NCBI GenBank assembly: GCA_001600635.1
Contig: BCKL01000039.1
Span: 62,001-126,000, forward strand
Source: Leucosporidium creatinivorum
Lineage: Eukaryota; Basidiomycota; Microbotryomycetes; Leucosporidiales; Leucosporidiaceae
Length of the DNA stretch: 64,000 bases
Reading direction: 5' to 3'
Shown here: one piece after another, positions 11,336-23,118 of the stretch
How the letters are laid out: the number at the start of each line of letters is the position of its first letter
Numbering within the stretch: the stretch's first letter is position 1
The notes under the pieces: generated by a model
Databases searched by the model: none
What the model saw: only the letters and a program-made list of their open reading frames with translations
What the model was told of the DNA's origin: nothing
Made by a program: the position numbers and the translations under genes

Positions 11336-12635
11336 TCACTTCTCCTGCTTGATCTTCTTCACCGAATCGGGCGCCGAGGCAGCTCGGGAGGTAGCCGGAC
11401 GCTGAAGGTGCAAGGTCTCAGCTTGAAAAAGCGCTCGAAGCCTGTTGTGTACCAAGCGCGAATGCCACGGCCGCTGACGACTCACCTTGAGACTAAACTC
11501 TTCCGCCGACGTTGCGAAAGGGTTGCCGCTCTGCCCCTTCGGAGCAAGGGAGACATTGTCCTTCTCTACAGCTGTAGGAGCCTTCCCAGCAGCCACTGAA
11601 CGGGTCTTGAGCCGCTGCATCTCAGCTTTCACCACGGAGAGAGCAGTCTCGGAGCTGATGAGCGCAGCATGAAGGAGGTCGCAGCCCACCTTGTGGGCGA
11701 CGAGGAGGGCGGGGCTGCCGGATGTGGTACAGCGTGAGTTCTGACATCTGCGAGGCCGAGCCATGTGAGCTTCAGAAGCTGAAAATTTGAGAGGTCCGAG
11801 AAATCTCGGCGCTCGGCGATAGCTCACTTATGCTTGAGGCAGACCTCGGCGTGCGTCCCCCCGTCCTTCCGGTAGTATACTCCTTCATCCCTCCTCTCAC
11901 AGTGCTTCCCGCCACGAGGGCAGATCTCCTTCTCGTAAGGGCAGACCTGAGCGTGGCGCTTGTGCTCGAGCACTTTCCGAGCCACTCCAGTCGTGCAGCC
12001 CAGCGTGTGGTTCCAGCAAGGCATAAGCACTTCGGGACACTGGAAGCAATTAAGATCGATAAGCTGAAAAAGGCGAGTGTCGCGCAAAAGAGAGAGGCTC
12101 ACCGACTTGTCGTGCGCTCTCAACTCCGAGACCTCACCTTGCCATTCACAGCCCCGCTCAGCCCGTGAGCATCTGCACCTGCTCGAGGAGAGTCAATGAG
12201 GCTCATAGTCACCCCAGGATGGTCTCAGACATACTTGAGCGACCCCACCAGCCTTCCCAGCATAGCCGACTCCCTCACGCCCGGGCCCTTCGAGCCGATC
12301 CTCTCTCGACAAGTAGGGCAGTTTCTGCCTTGCGGCATGCTTAACCAGTCGCTCAAACAGGGACGACAGAATGCGTGCTCGCTGGAACAGCAGACGACGG
12401 GGGAGGAGAGCACTTCGGTGCAGACTGGGGTGCAGAAGAAGCGAAGGGTTAGTGAGCGCCGAGAGGAGAGGGGAAGGGAACGTACTGCTACACATAAGGT
12501 GCTCGGAGATGGGAGAAGTGATCATATCGGACGTGTATCTTCGAGAGCGAGCCACTGCGAATCGAGAGGATCAGTTGTCGCTCACGGCTCGCGCGGGAGG
12601 GAAGAGCAACGAGCTCCGAAGAAGAGTCACTCACT
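11336..12635 (-). CDS. RING + TRAF-type zinc-finger protein, paralog H
   Basis: This is a third minus-strand member. The start codon is split: A at 12635, intron 12555-12634, TG at 12554-12553. The protein opens MARSRRYTSDMITSPISEHL, a longer N-terminus than its relatives. The RING reads VCTEVLSSPVVCCSSEHAFC, RPCLSDWL, CPTCRERIGSKGPGV. The finger region has CEWQGEVSELRAHDKS, CPEVLMPCWNHTLGCTTGVA and CPYEKEICPRGGKHCERRDE, then GVYYRKDGGTHAEVCLKHK. Here the second half of the signature is HCERR instead of DCGG. Next are CQNSRCTTSGSPALLVAHKV and a helical segment (LISSETALSVVKAEMQRLKT). The last exon is basic and ends APDSVKKIKQEK. Family membership is clear, biochemical role inferred. Confidence 0.82.
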
Positions 12636-12754
12636 GCCGTTTCGTGAATTAGACAGCAAGAGGCAACGAGAGAGAGGAAGAAGCAAGAAGCATCCGCCTC
12701 TTATACCACCCGGGTCGCTCACTCAGTCATCAGCTCACCTACCGCACGGACCTG

Positions 12755-12766
12755 CTCGGCGCCGAG
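12755..12766. repeat. Palindrome CTCGGCGCCGAG, intergenic copy
   Basis: An exact 12-bp palindrome between the 5' side of paralog H and the deubiquitinase gene. Other exact copies lie at 10603, 16674, 34718 and 44902. Confidence 0.7.
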
Positions 12767-12884
12767 GCAGCTCAGCTCGGCTCTCGAAGGCGCAGCACTG
12801 GCCCTCCTTCCTCCCTCAACAAGTGAGGCCCGACGAGTTGTGTACAACATAGCTTCTAACTCTATACATCATCAATTCCCTCCC

Positions 12885-15321
12885 TCATGTGCTCTCCCCT
12901 GCCTCCTCCTTCCCCTCCCGCCCTCCATCCTTCGCCCGCTCCTCCTTCTCCCTCCCCTTTCCTGCGCCGCCAACTTCCCACCGCCTCACCACCCTCGGCA
13001 CCACCCCCCTACTGCCCCTCTTCACCATCCCCGCTCCATCCTCGCCCTCCCACCGCTCGTAGAAAAGCAGGACCGGGTTGGCGCGAAGCACTTCGGAGAG
13101 TGACGAGGGCGAGACCGTCTCGTCCGAAATGCGGTACCATTCTGGTTGTCGTTGCAGTTGATGTTGGTCGGGTGGTGAAGGAGAGGGAGCGGGAGAGGGT
13201 GGTGGTGGAGACGGAAATGAGGAGCAAGGGCGAGATGATGGTAGCCGGCGGAAAGCGACGTAATGCCCAAAATGATGGCTCCCATAATGGACGACGAGGG
13301 AAGCCAACCGGTAGACATCGTTGCCCGCTGCTGTCTCCTCCCCCTCAGCGGCTCCGGCGGAGGAAGGAGAAGGAGGAGGTGGATGATCGCCGAATGCACC
13401 TAGGTCGAGGAACTCGGGAAAAGTGACCTGACAAGTATTCTTGTAGGCGCCCGAGGTGGAGTAGTATGTCGAGCGGGAGAGGTGGATCGGGAGGATGGAG
13501 GGGGTCTGTTGAATGTCACGATGTCGGCGAGCGAGGCGAGCGGCGAAGGGGAGGGGGAGGGGGAGGGGGGAGGGGGGGATGGGGGGTCAGTTCGGCTCTG
13601 CGCGCGCAGCGAGAGCAAAGCGTAGCGAGGAGAAGAGAGGAAGACCCACCCTCGCAAACCTAACCACCTTGCCCGCCGCTCCCTCGACCCGTTCCACCTT
13701 GCCAGCGCCGTCGAACTCCTTGCCCAACTCCTTCTCCCAATCCCCCGCTTGGACGACCGCCTCCAACCGATCGACCAGCTTTTGCGTCTTGCGAAGGCGG
13801 TCCTTGCGGGAGGGGGTCATGCTGGGCGAGGAAGAGGCGGGAGAAGGAGGGGTGAAGTGGTTGGAGCTGGAGATGGAAGGGAGGGAGGAGCGGGTGGGGG
13901 TGGAGGAGCGGGAGGCGGAAGCGCGCGCGGTGGGTGGTGCTGCTGGTGACGTCGATGGTCCTGCGGGTTCGAAGCAGGAGGAGGACGAGGAAGAAGAAGG
14001 ACCCAAAGCCAGTCGGTCCCTCTGCCCGACAAGCTTGTCCAGCGTGGCGAGGACGGAGCATTTCCTGCATGCGTAGTCGGAGAGGAGGTCCATTTTGGTA
14101 TGCTCGGCGAGGAGGGCGGAGAGGGAGATTTGGGCCTGCGTTCGAGGGGAGGGGAAGGGGGGTGAGCGACGCCGAGCGAGATGGAGGTAAGAGAGAAGGG
14201 AAACGTACGGCGTGCGGAACGTCCAGCATGACTTGTTGATCTGACGTGTGTCGCACGTCGCGTGTGTAGTTGCAAGTCATGCACCTCACTCGTTGGGACG
14301 TAAGAAGGAGGTACGGGTCCCTGAGTTCCGCCCCTCCGTCGTCCATCTGCCTCTCCACTTCGGGTTTGCTCTCCTCCACATCGCTCGCAACCCCACCCTC
14401 ACCACCCACCAGCCGCAGCACCTCAGCCAATCCCCTCTTCCTCTCCTCCTCCCTCGCCAACTTGCCCAACACCCTCCCCTCCTCCTCCTCCACCGCCTCG
14501 CGGATCATCCCCCACAACTCATGCGCATCCTGCTGCTCGCTGCTGCTCATGAGTCGTCGTCTTTGGTCTGAGGAGTGGGCGAGGGCGGTTGCCAGAGCTA
14601 TGGGCCGTAAGGGGGAGGGACGAGGGGAGGGGGTGTTGAGAGCACCGAGAACGAGAAGGAGGGAGGTGGTCACGGGTGTGGGGAGGGCGGGGGTGGAGAG
14701 GGAAGAGAGTTGGGTGAGGTAGGTGAGCAGAGGAGGGAGGGAGGCCATGGACTATGGTGCAGCAGGGGGGGGGAGTCAGTTCGGCGTTGGTGCTAGGCCA
14801 CAAAGGGACGCCGAGTGAAAGGAGGAGCGTACTTGGAGAGTAGCGTTGAGGTAGCAGAGGTTGCCGGAGACGTTGAGGAGACCGGGGTAGAGCTCTAGTC
14901 CTATGGTACAGAAGAGCGAGCCGAGAACGAATGGACGACGAGGTGGGGGTGTCAGTGAAGCGCGATGGTCAGGTCGGAGCTCGGGGCAAAGCACAGAGGA
15001 AGACTCACCAGAGCTAGTAGCGCTCGACTGGTTGGTACTAGCTGGCTGCTGGCCCTTACCTTGCAGTGCCTCCCCATGCACTTTAGTCCAGTCGACCTTT
15101 GCCAATCCTTGCAGCCCGACGGATTCTGCCAAGGAGGACAACTTGAAAGCAGCCATTTCCTGTATCCCTACAAGGGATTGTAGTGGTGCGAAGGGAGTCC
15201 AGCCGAGGGAGTAGAGCGAGAGAGCGACGAGAGCGACGAGGACGAGTGCGGTGGCTGTTGGTGAGATTGAAGGAGGAGGAGGAGGTGTAGGATGATAGTA
15301 AGCGGTAGAGGAGTAGGGCAT
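12885..15321 (-). CDS. Ubiquitin carboxyl-terminal hydrolase (USP family), membrane-anchored
   Basis: This is a cysteine deubiquitinase of the USP/UBP class. Near the N-terminus a hydrophobic helix, ATALVLVALVALSLYSLGW, suggests a membrane anchor, as in fungal Ubp16 and animal USP30. The Cys box reads GLLNVSGNLCYLNATLQ. It has one extra residue before GN and a leucine where most USPs have threonine. SSEQQDAHELWGMI is the QQDAHE motif. RVRCMTCNYTRDVRHTSDQQ and YACRKCSVLATLD supply CxxC zinc-binding pairs. After a C-rich intron come ILPIHLSRSTYYSTSGAYKN and the His box LVVHYGSHHFGHYVAF. LFYERWEG is the usual last motif. Several Ser/Pro/Arg-rich linkers enlarge it. The two catalytic boxes are present, so activity is plausible. 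It is divergent from Ran, with 293 bp between the starts. Confidence 0.88.
13547..13587 (+). other. G-run tract inside a deubiquitinase intron
   Basis: The plus strand carries seven or more runs of four to seven G separated by single A or AT. The tract lies in an intron of the minus-strand USP gene, where it reads as the C-rich polypyrimidine part between a CTGAC branch site and the acceptor. The plus strand could fold as a G-quadruplex. Confidence 0.6.
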
Positions 15322-15614
15322 TTAGTCGTAGAGCATCCTCTGCTGTTGTATGCGAGCTGAAACGGCAGAAGAGTAACCCGGCGAGGGTGAGCTGCTCGGC
15401 GAGGATGATTCGGTCAAGCTGAGCTCCTGCAGCTCTCTCCCTTTTACCGCTTAGCAGCGTTATTTATCTCGAATTGAATCTGCTGTATTCCCGCATTAGC
15501 CTGCTCTGGTACAGCTTGCTGACAGACTGCCCCCCCTCTCTTTTTTGGCCAACAACAGCTTGCTCCCTCTCTCTCGCTCTCTCTTCTACACCCCTACATC
15601 TCACTACTACAAAA
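15322..15614. promoter_or_regulatory. Divergent promoter of the deubiquitinase gene and Ran
   Basis: A 293-bp spacer separates the two start codons. Just before the Ran ATG there is a long pyrimidine-rich tract and an A-rich Kozak context (CTACAAAAATGGCT), as expected of a highly expressed gene. No known operator was recognised. Confidence 0.5.
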
Positions 15615-17502
<1,888 letters not shown>

Positions 17503-18357
17503 GCGACTCGCCCTACCACCACCACCACGCCCGCACTCTCTCAGTAGTTCATACTTCCCCCCCTCTTTCCCGCCCGCTTCTCCTTTCGGCCTCAATCTTT
17601 AAAAAGCCTCGTTTACAACTGCCACATCTTCCTCCTCTTTACGACCCGCTCCCCGTTTTCTCATACGAACCCGATGGAATGAACCCGGATAGTGCTCCGA
17701 TTGGGGAGGATTAGATTTCCACGCTGCTCGTTGCGGTGAGAGACGACGGAGAGAGGAGAGAGGCAGACCAGACCGGCGGCTCGTCGACAGGCGTTCTAGC
17801 TCTGCTCGACGACGAGACGGGATGGGTGGCTCAAGCACCGGTGCGAAACCTCCTTGACGCTGTGCGAACGGCTCGAGTGAAGCCGGGAGGAAAGCTGAAG
17901 TGGGAGACGGGAGCGACCCGGAGCTCGGCGAGGGTGTTTCTGCTCTGCGTCTTCTTTGCTACGTTTTGAGGGAGCAGATGACGAGGTCAGCGGCTCGAGA
18001 AGCAGTGCCGAGCCTTCACGCTGCTACAAAGCAGCTTTGAAGCCGCTCAGCGAGCTAGAGATCAAGTCGCCCAAACCGGCTCTCTCTGCTCTTCCTACTC
18101 CAACTTTGCCTCGTCTTCTCTCGTCGACTCGCTTCTGTTCGAAGCCCCCGTCAGAGGCTCTCTTCCATCACACAGGAGCTCCAAGAAGAACAGACAGCGC
18201 AGTCTGTAGCTGCTTCCCCTTTGTCGTCGCCTCGCCCTTCTTCCCGAGCGAGAGGGATTCGCTTTTCTCCTTCCTGTTTTTGCCTCGTCTGTCTAGGGTC
18301 GTTCTCGAATCGTTTCCTGAAGTACCTGGCGCTCTGTAGAGTCCGCTACAGCTCATC
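17503..18357. other. Ran 3' flank and leader of paralog C
   Basis: No gene seen. The first part is the Ran 3' untranslated region. From about 17950 the sequence becomes the promoter and 5' leader of paralog C. At about 18112-18140 lies TCGTCTTCTCTCGTCGACTC, a variant of the leader motif shared by the paralogs. An in-frame stop at 18335 rules out coding upstream of the split start. Confidence 0.55.
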
Positions 18358-19476
18358 AGTAAGTCATCTCGGCGTTCCCCCTTTCTCCTCCGTCGAGGCA
18401 GGACTTGACGGACTTGCTCCCTCTGCAGTGGGTATCTCGACCGACCGATTTGTTCAGGACATCCCCGAGCATTTGATCTGCGCCAGTGCGTGTGCCAGTG
18501 ACCTTCCAGCAGCCCCAAGCTGACCCCGAGACTCGTTTTCGCAGTCTGCCAAGACGTTCTTGAGCGCGCCACCCTCTCTGGTTGTGCTGAGGCTCACTGT
18601 TTCTGCTCCGCGTGTATTGGGAAATGGTTGGAGGAGAACGAGACGTGCCCTACCTGTAGGCAGGTTACCGATGAGGATATTGCGACGCCCATTCGCCTGC
18701 TCGACCGAATGATCGCCGAGTTGAGGTAAGCCGCGTTGAATCCAAGGGTGTACTTTATTCGGGCGGTAGAGAATCAAGAGCTCAGATTATACCATTCTCC
18801 TACCTAGCGTCGAGTGCCCATATGTGGCGGAATGTGGGTGGGAGGGACAGAACTCGGACTTCGACGATCACGTCGCTTCGGTGAGCTCCTTGAACCCCTT
18901 CTTCAGCTCTCTAGGACCCCTTGGAGCTCACACTCGCTTTGTTCACAGTGCGACGAACGTTCCATCCCCTGCCCCAACACCAACAAGGGCTGCGACCACA
19001 CGGACACGGTCGCTTGGATGGGGCATCATGAGTTCAGCTGTCTTTGGGGAACGGACTGTTGTCCTCGTGGCGGAGCGGATTGTGGAGGAGAAGGAGAAGG
19101 TATATACCTCAGGAAGGACCAAGAAGTGCACTGGGATGACTGCGAGGAGCACCAGTACGTTTACGAGTCCGACTCTCTTCCGTGACCTAGCTTCGCACTC
19201 TAACCTTGGCGCTCTCGTTGCAGGTGCCCGAACCGCGGATGCACAACTGTCGGATTTGACTGGCTCATCAAGGACCACAGGAAAGGCTGTGATAATATGT
19301 GGTGGGAGCTTAAGCTCGCCCGAGCCGAGATCCAGAAGCTCAAACGGGAGAGGGCTGCGATGAGAAAGGGAGAAGTGGTAGAGGTGGAGAAGGAGAGTAA
19401 AAACTTGAAGAGTAAGAAGAGGTGGACGAAGAGGAACAAGGAGAAGAGGAAGCAGGAGAAGGCGGCTCAGGCTTGA
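18358..19476 (+). CDS. RING + TRAF-type zinc-finger protein, paralog C
   Basis: The first member of the plus-strand trio. The start codon is split: A at 18358, intron 18359-18428, TG at 18429. The protein begins MGISTDRFVQDIPEHLICA. The RING is ICQDVLERATLSGCAEAHCF, CSACIGKWLEENETCPTCRQ. Then come VECPYVAECGWEGQNSDFDD, CDERSIPCPNTNKGCDHTDT, and DCCPRGGADCGGEGEGIYLR with KDQEVHWDDCEEHQ. CPNRGCTTVGFDWLIKDHRK precedes a helical, very basic tail of alternating K/E/R (LKSKKRWTKRNKEKRKQEKA) that could act as a nuclear localisation signal. A stop just upstream of the leader A supports the split start. E3 ligase role inferred. Confidence 0.85.
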
Positions 19477-20044
19477 ACGCCGAGGGAGGGTTCAGCGACG
19501 TTATTGAGCTGTATCTCTGTCGTATGCTAAAGCATGGAGCTACATCATGCGAAATCTAATTCAGGAAAAAGTCAAAGAAAGCGCGGGTCGAATACACCTT
19601 GGCGGAGCGGTCCCTTTCCTGCTCGGCGATGGCTTCGGCGCTATCTACGCCTTCTGCAGAAGCTCGGTCGGCGTCTACGACAGCAGCTGGGTAGATCTGA
19701 GTACTCTCTTCATCCTGCAAAAAAGGTCAGCAGCCTCCAAGGTGATGCAGCGAAGAAATGGCGGCTAGGCTAAAGGTGCGCCGAGCTTCGGTCGAGAGGC
19801 TCAGCCGCTCAAAGCCAGGCGAGCGTCTTTGAGGCTGAAGGAGGACACCATTATCCTGCAGCTACTAATTTGCAGCCAGATGTAGCAGGGGCAAATCTCC
19901 CTTCAAGCTCGAGCCCTCCCCTCGCTCCAGCGAACGAGCCGCTCGAAAGCCGACCTGCCTCTTTCCCTCCGCCGCTCTCCTCGTCTTTGCTTCGACTCGA
20001 CTGGAACATCCTACAGCTGCTCTTCCGTCTCACTAGACATCACC
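19477..20044. other. Spacer with promoter and leader of paralog D
   Basis: No gene recognised. It contains the 3' flank of paralog C, the 30-bp element at 19775-19804 shared with paralog A, and the leader motif CTCGTCTTTGCTTCGACTCG at 19979-19998 directly before paralog D. Confidence 0.6.
19775..19804 (+). promoter_or_regulatory. 30-bp conserved upstream element of paralog D
   Basis: Starts GGTGCGCCGAGCTTCGGT. It matches the minus-strand sequence at 7181-7210 with about three differences. It ends 241 bp before the A of the paralog D start codon, against 240 bp for paralog A. Equal spacing in two otherwise diverged promoters favours function or recent shared origin. Confidence 0.6.
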
Positions 20045-21318
20045 AGTAAGCCGGCTCGCCGCCCCTACCTACCCCGCCAGCTCGAGACGCGTCGCTAACA
20101 GCCAACTCTCGCTCTTCTCGTCGCCGCTCTACAGTGGGAATTCCAGTCGAGCTGTTCGTTGATTCTGTGCCCCAACACTTGATCTGTAGCAGTACGCAGC
20201 GCGCTTACTTTCGTTCAACTCATGACGCGCGCTGACCTCTCTCTTTCAGTCTGCCAGCTCATCCTTGAGCGAGGGACGCTCTCGGGATGCTCAGAGGACC
20301 ATCCTTTTTGCTTGCAGTGTGTCAGGACGTCGGTCCGTCAACGAGCGACCTGTCCGACGTGCCTTCAGCCTACAAGCAGGACGCGACTGAGGGAGAGCCA
20401 GCTCTTGCGCCGCGAGGTCGGTTCTTTGAGGTGAGCAGGAGTCGGTGGGTCCAGGACGAAGACAGACAGAGCTAACGCTCCGCTGTTGTAGGGCGAGGTG
20501 CTCGGAGGACCAGTGTGATTGGCAGGGCGACTACTCGGAGCTTCAAGCTCATCTCGACTCGACCGTGAGCCCTCTCGCTCCACTCAAAGGCTACTCAATC
20601 GCTCACCTGTAACCTCGGATCTACAGTGCAGCTTTCACCCTCGCCCTTGCCGGAAATCGACCCTGTCAAGTCCTTGTCTCGGCGCTGCAGCTGTTCGAGC
20701 ATCTCGACATCACCTGCGCCTACACCATCTACGGCTGCTCACGAGGTGGCGAACATTGCGGAGGGTTCGAGAAAGGTCGTTTCACTCGAGGAGCAGGCGA
20801 GGCTGCTCATGATGTTGTCTGCGAGGCGTATCGGTGAGTTCATCGGTCGAGGCGATCGCCGAGCTTTGCTAACTAAGGTCGTTGCGCCACAGCTGCCCCA
20901 ACATGAACTGCACTACCGTCGGCAGCCTTCGCGTCCAGCAAGCGCACGCTCCCGGATGCGCAAGGACGGTCCAATACGCCCTCGACTTGCATCACTCGGT
21001 CCAAGCGCTCAAGAACGAGCTGGCTCAAGCTCGACAGCACATTGCCGCTTTGGAAGCTTCCAACCGTCGGGACTCTTCTCCTTGTCCGACTGGTGGGCTT
21101 GGGATGGACTGGGCGAGCAAGGGCGTGAGGGTGGGTCGTCCTTGGGCTCTCTCGGCTCGGCGAGCTTCGCTGACCTCCTCCATTGGCAGGCTAGGCTTCC
21201 TTCAACCAGCGCCGTCGCCAGAGCCCCGATGGATGATCGCAGTAACGACCATGTAGGCGCTGGGACATATGGAGCAGGTCCGCCGGTCGATGATTCGGCG
21301 CAAGTGCTTCCTCGGTGA
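20045..21318 (+). CDS. RING + TRAF-type zinc-finger protein, paralog D
   Basis: The start codon is split: A at 20045, intron 20046-20134, TG at 20135. The protein begins MGIPVELFVDSVPQHLICS. The RING is ICQLILERGTLSGCSEDHPF, CLQCVRTSVRQRATCPTCLQ. The next exons give CSEDQCDWQGDYSELQAHLD and CSFHPRPC. In place of CPRGG this member has GCSRGGEHCGGFEKGRFTRG, so the first cysteine context has changed. CPNMNCTTVGSLRVQQAHAP follows, then a coiled coil (LHHSVQALKNELAQARQHIA). A last intron with donor GTGAGG after ASKG and a CTGACC branch joins to ARLPSTSAVARAPMDDRSND, ending at 21318. Reading through that intron would instead end at 21256. The finger region is the most diverged of the trio. Confidence 0.78.
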
Positions 21319-21732
21319 AGGAGAGAGCGGGCGGTTGGCTTTTGAGGCGGAAGGCTCTAGGATGCGAGCGAAGGCTCTGCACTTACATATATCACTGTCT
21401 GTGGCCGTGCGTCGGTGTAAACTTTCATTCGACGTTTGGCGCTGAGCCGAGCCGAGCTGAACGCCGAGCCGAGCTGGGACCGGAGCGAGATGGACCTAAC
21501 CTGCTTGTCTGGAGCTGCAGTGTCGCCTGCAGCCTTGTATGCTTGCTCGCCCAAAAAATAGCTTGATGCCTTGCTAAGCCCGTTCCCTTCGCTCGAGCCG
21601 AGAGGTCGAGGTCGCACGCCCAAGCGCCTCTCTCCCTTCGACCATTCATCTCGTTCACGCTTCGACTCGCTTCAGCTCGTCGGATCATCTCTACACCTCA
21701 AACAGCCGCTCTACCTCTCGATACAAGTCATC
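21319..21732. other. Spacer with leader of paralog E
   Basis: No gene seen. Around 21443-21482 the sequence is dense in CCGAGCCGAGCTG and CGCCGAG motifs. The leader motif TCTCGTTCACGCTTCGACTC lies at about 21647 before paralog E. Confidence 0.5.
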
Positions 21733-22865
21733 AGTGAGTCCTGCACCCTCTCAGAGCCCCTGCTCGACTTGAGCTGACACTCGCACGACCTCTTTTCTCG
21801 CAGTGGGCATCGACCTCGAAAGCTTCGTCGGCTCGGTTCCCGACCACCTTGTCTGCGCCAGTGAGCCGGCCCCTACTCCCGCTCTCTGAAAGATCGACCG
21901 AGCTGAGCAGGCTCTTTCGACAGTCTGCCGAGACGTTCTCGAGCAAGCGACGCTGTCGGGATGCCCAATGGACCACGCCTTCTGCTCGCCATGCCTACAG
22001 AACGCCATCGCTACCGACCAGAGGTGTCCTACGTGTCGTGCACCTGTCACCCAAGCCAGCCAGAGGAAAGTCAAGCTGCTCGACCGAGCGATTGAAGCGT
22101 TGAGGTGAGTTGATGAGTTGAAGCCATCGTCTGAGATGGAGTGAGGAGCTTCAGTCGAGTGCTGGCGGCTCTGACACCCCTTCTCGACCTCGTATAGCGC
22201 CAAGTGCACCAACGAAGGCTGCTCGTGGAGTGGAGAGCATTCATCGCTCGGTGTTCATCGCGCCTCCGTCAGTCGTCGATGTGCTCCTCAGCCGGCTCTG
22301 TGCGTCGCTAACGTAGAAAACTTCTACAGTGCAGATACCGCAAGGTACCTTGCTCCAACGCTCTGCACGGCTGCGTCGCCTCGCCCACCTACGCCAAGCT
22401 CGGCAAGCACCTCAAGTCGTGTCCTCGTGCGCGCCAGACTTGTCCTCGCGGTGGAGCTGATTGCGGCGGAGTTGGAAAAGGGGGTTACTTCCTGGGCGGC
22501 GAGAAGCAGCATGCGCAAGTCTGCACCAAACACGCGCAAGTCTCCCTTTCTCCTTCTCCCTTCTTGCGCTCGGCGCATCGTCGCTGACCCGCAGCCCCCT
22601 CCGCAGCTGTACGGCGACTCTTTGCACCACCAATGGGACTCTCGCAACTCTCACCATCCACCGACCCGGATGCCAAGAGCAGGAGAAGGCGAGGACGACC
22701 GCCGAGGCCGAGGTCAAGAGGCTCAAGGAGAAGATGGCGAGGGGCAAGAGGGAGCTCGAGGATGAGGTCCAGGTGGACGGGCCGGTGTTGGGCAGCTCGA
22801 GTCAGAACAAGAGGGTTAGGCACACGCTGGCTGTGTTGGGCTATGGAGGCTCCTGCTTCAGGTAG
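21733..22865 (+). CDS. RING + TRAF-type zinc-finger protein, paralog E
   Basis: The start codon is split: A at 21733, intron 21734-21803, TG at 21804. The protein begins MGIDLESFVGSVPDHLVCA. The RING is ICRDVLEQATLSGCPMDHAF, CSPCLQNAIATDQRCPTCRA, an intact C3HC4. The fingers are CTNEGCSWSGEHSSLGVHRA, CRYRKVPCSNALHGCVASPT, then RQTCPRGGADCGGVGKGGYF, EKQHAQVCTKHA and CTTNGTLATLTIHRPGCQEQ. A coiled coil (EKARTTAEAEVKRLKEKMAR) precedes a short tail ending GYGGSCFR. The intron between LVCA and ICRD lies at the same point as in the other members. Function inferred from the RING. Confidence 0.85.
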
Positions 22866-23118
22866 TCAGCCGAGGGGGCGCTGGGCTGGGGAGGCAGGGG
22901 AACGACGCAGATGCTTGATGATGCTTTGAAGTCGGAAGTCACCAGATAATGGCTCGTAATAGACATCGTAAAGCGTGATCCGCTGGAAGCCGTTGTTAGG
23001 CAAACGAATTGGCGCCGAAATTTCCCCTCGCTTCAGCCTCTCTGCTCGCAAGCTCTCTCTCTCGCTCGGGGTGAGTAGATGAAATGTGAGTTACCGCCCT
23101 CACCACGCTACAAACCGC

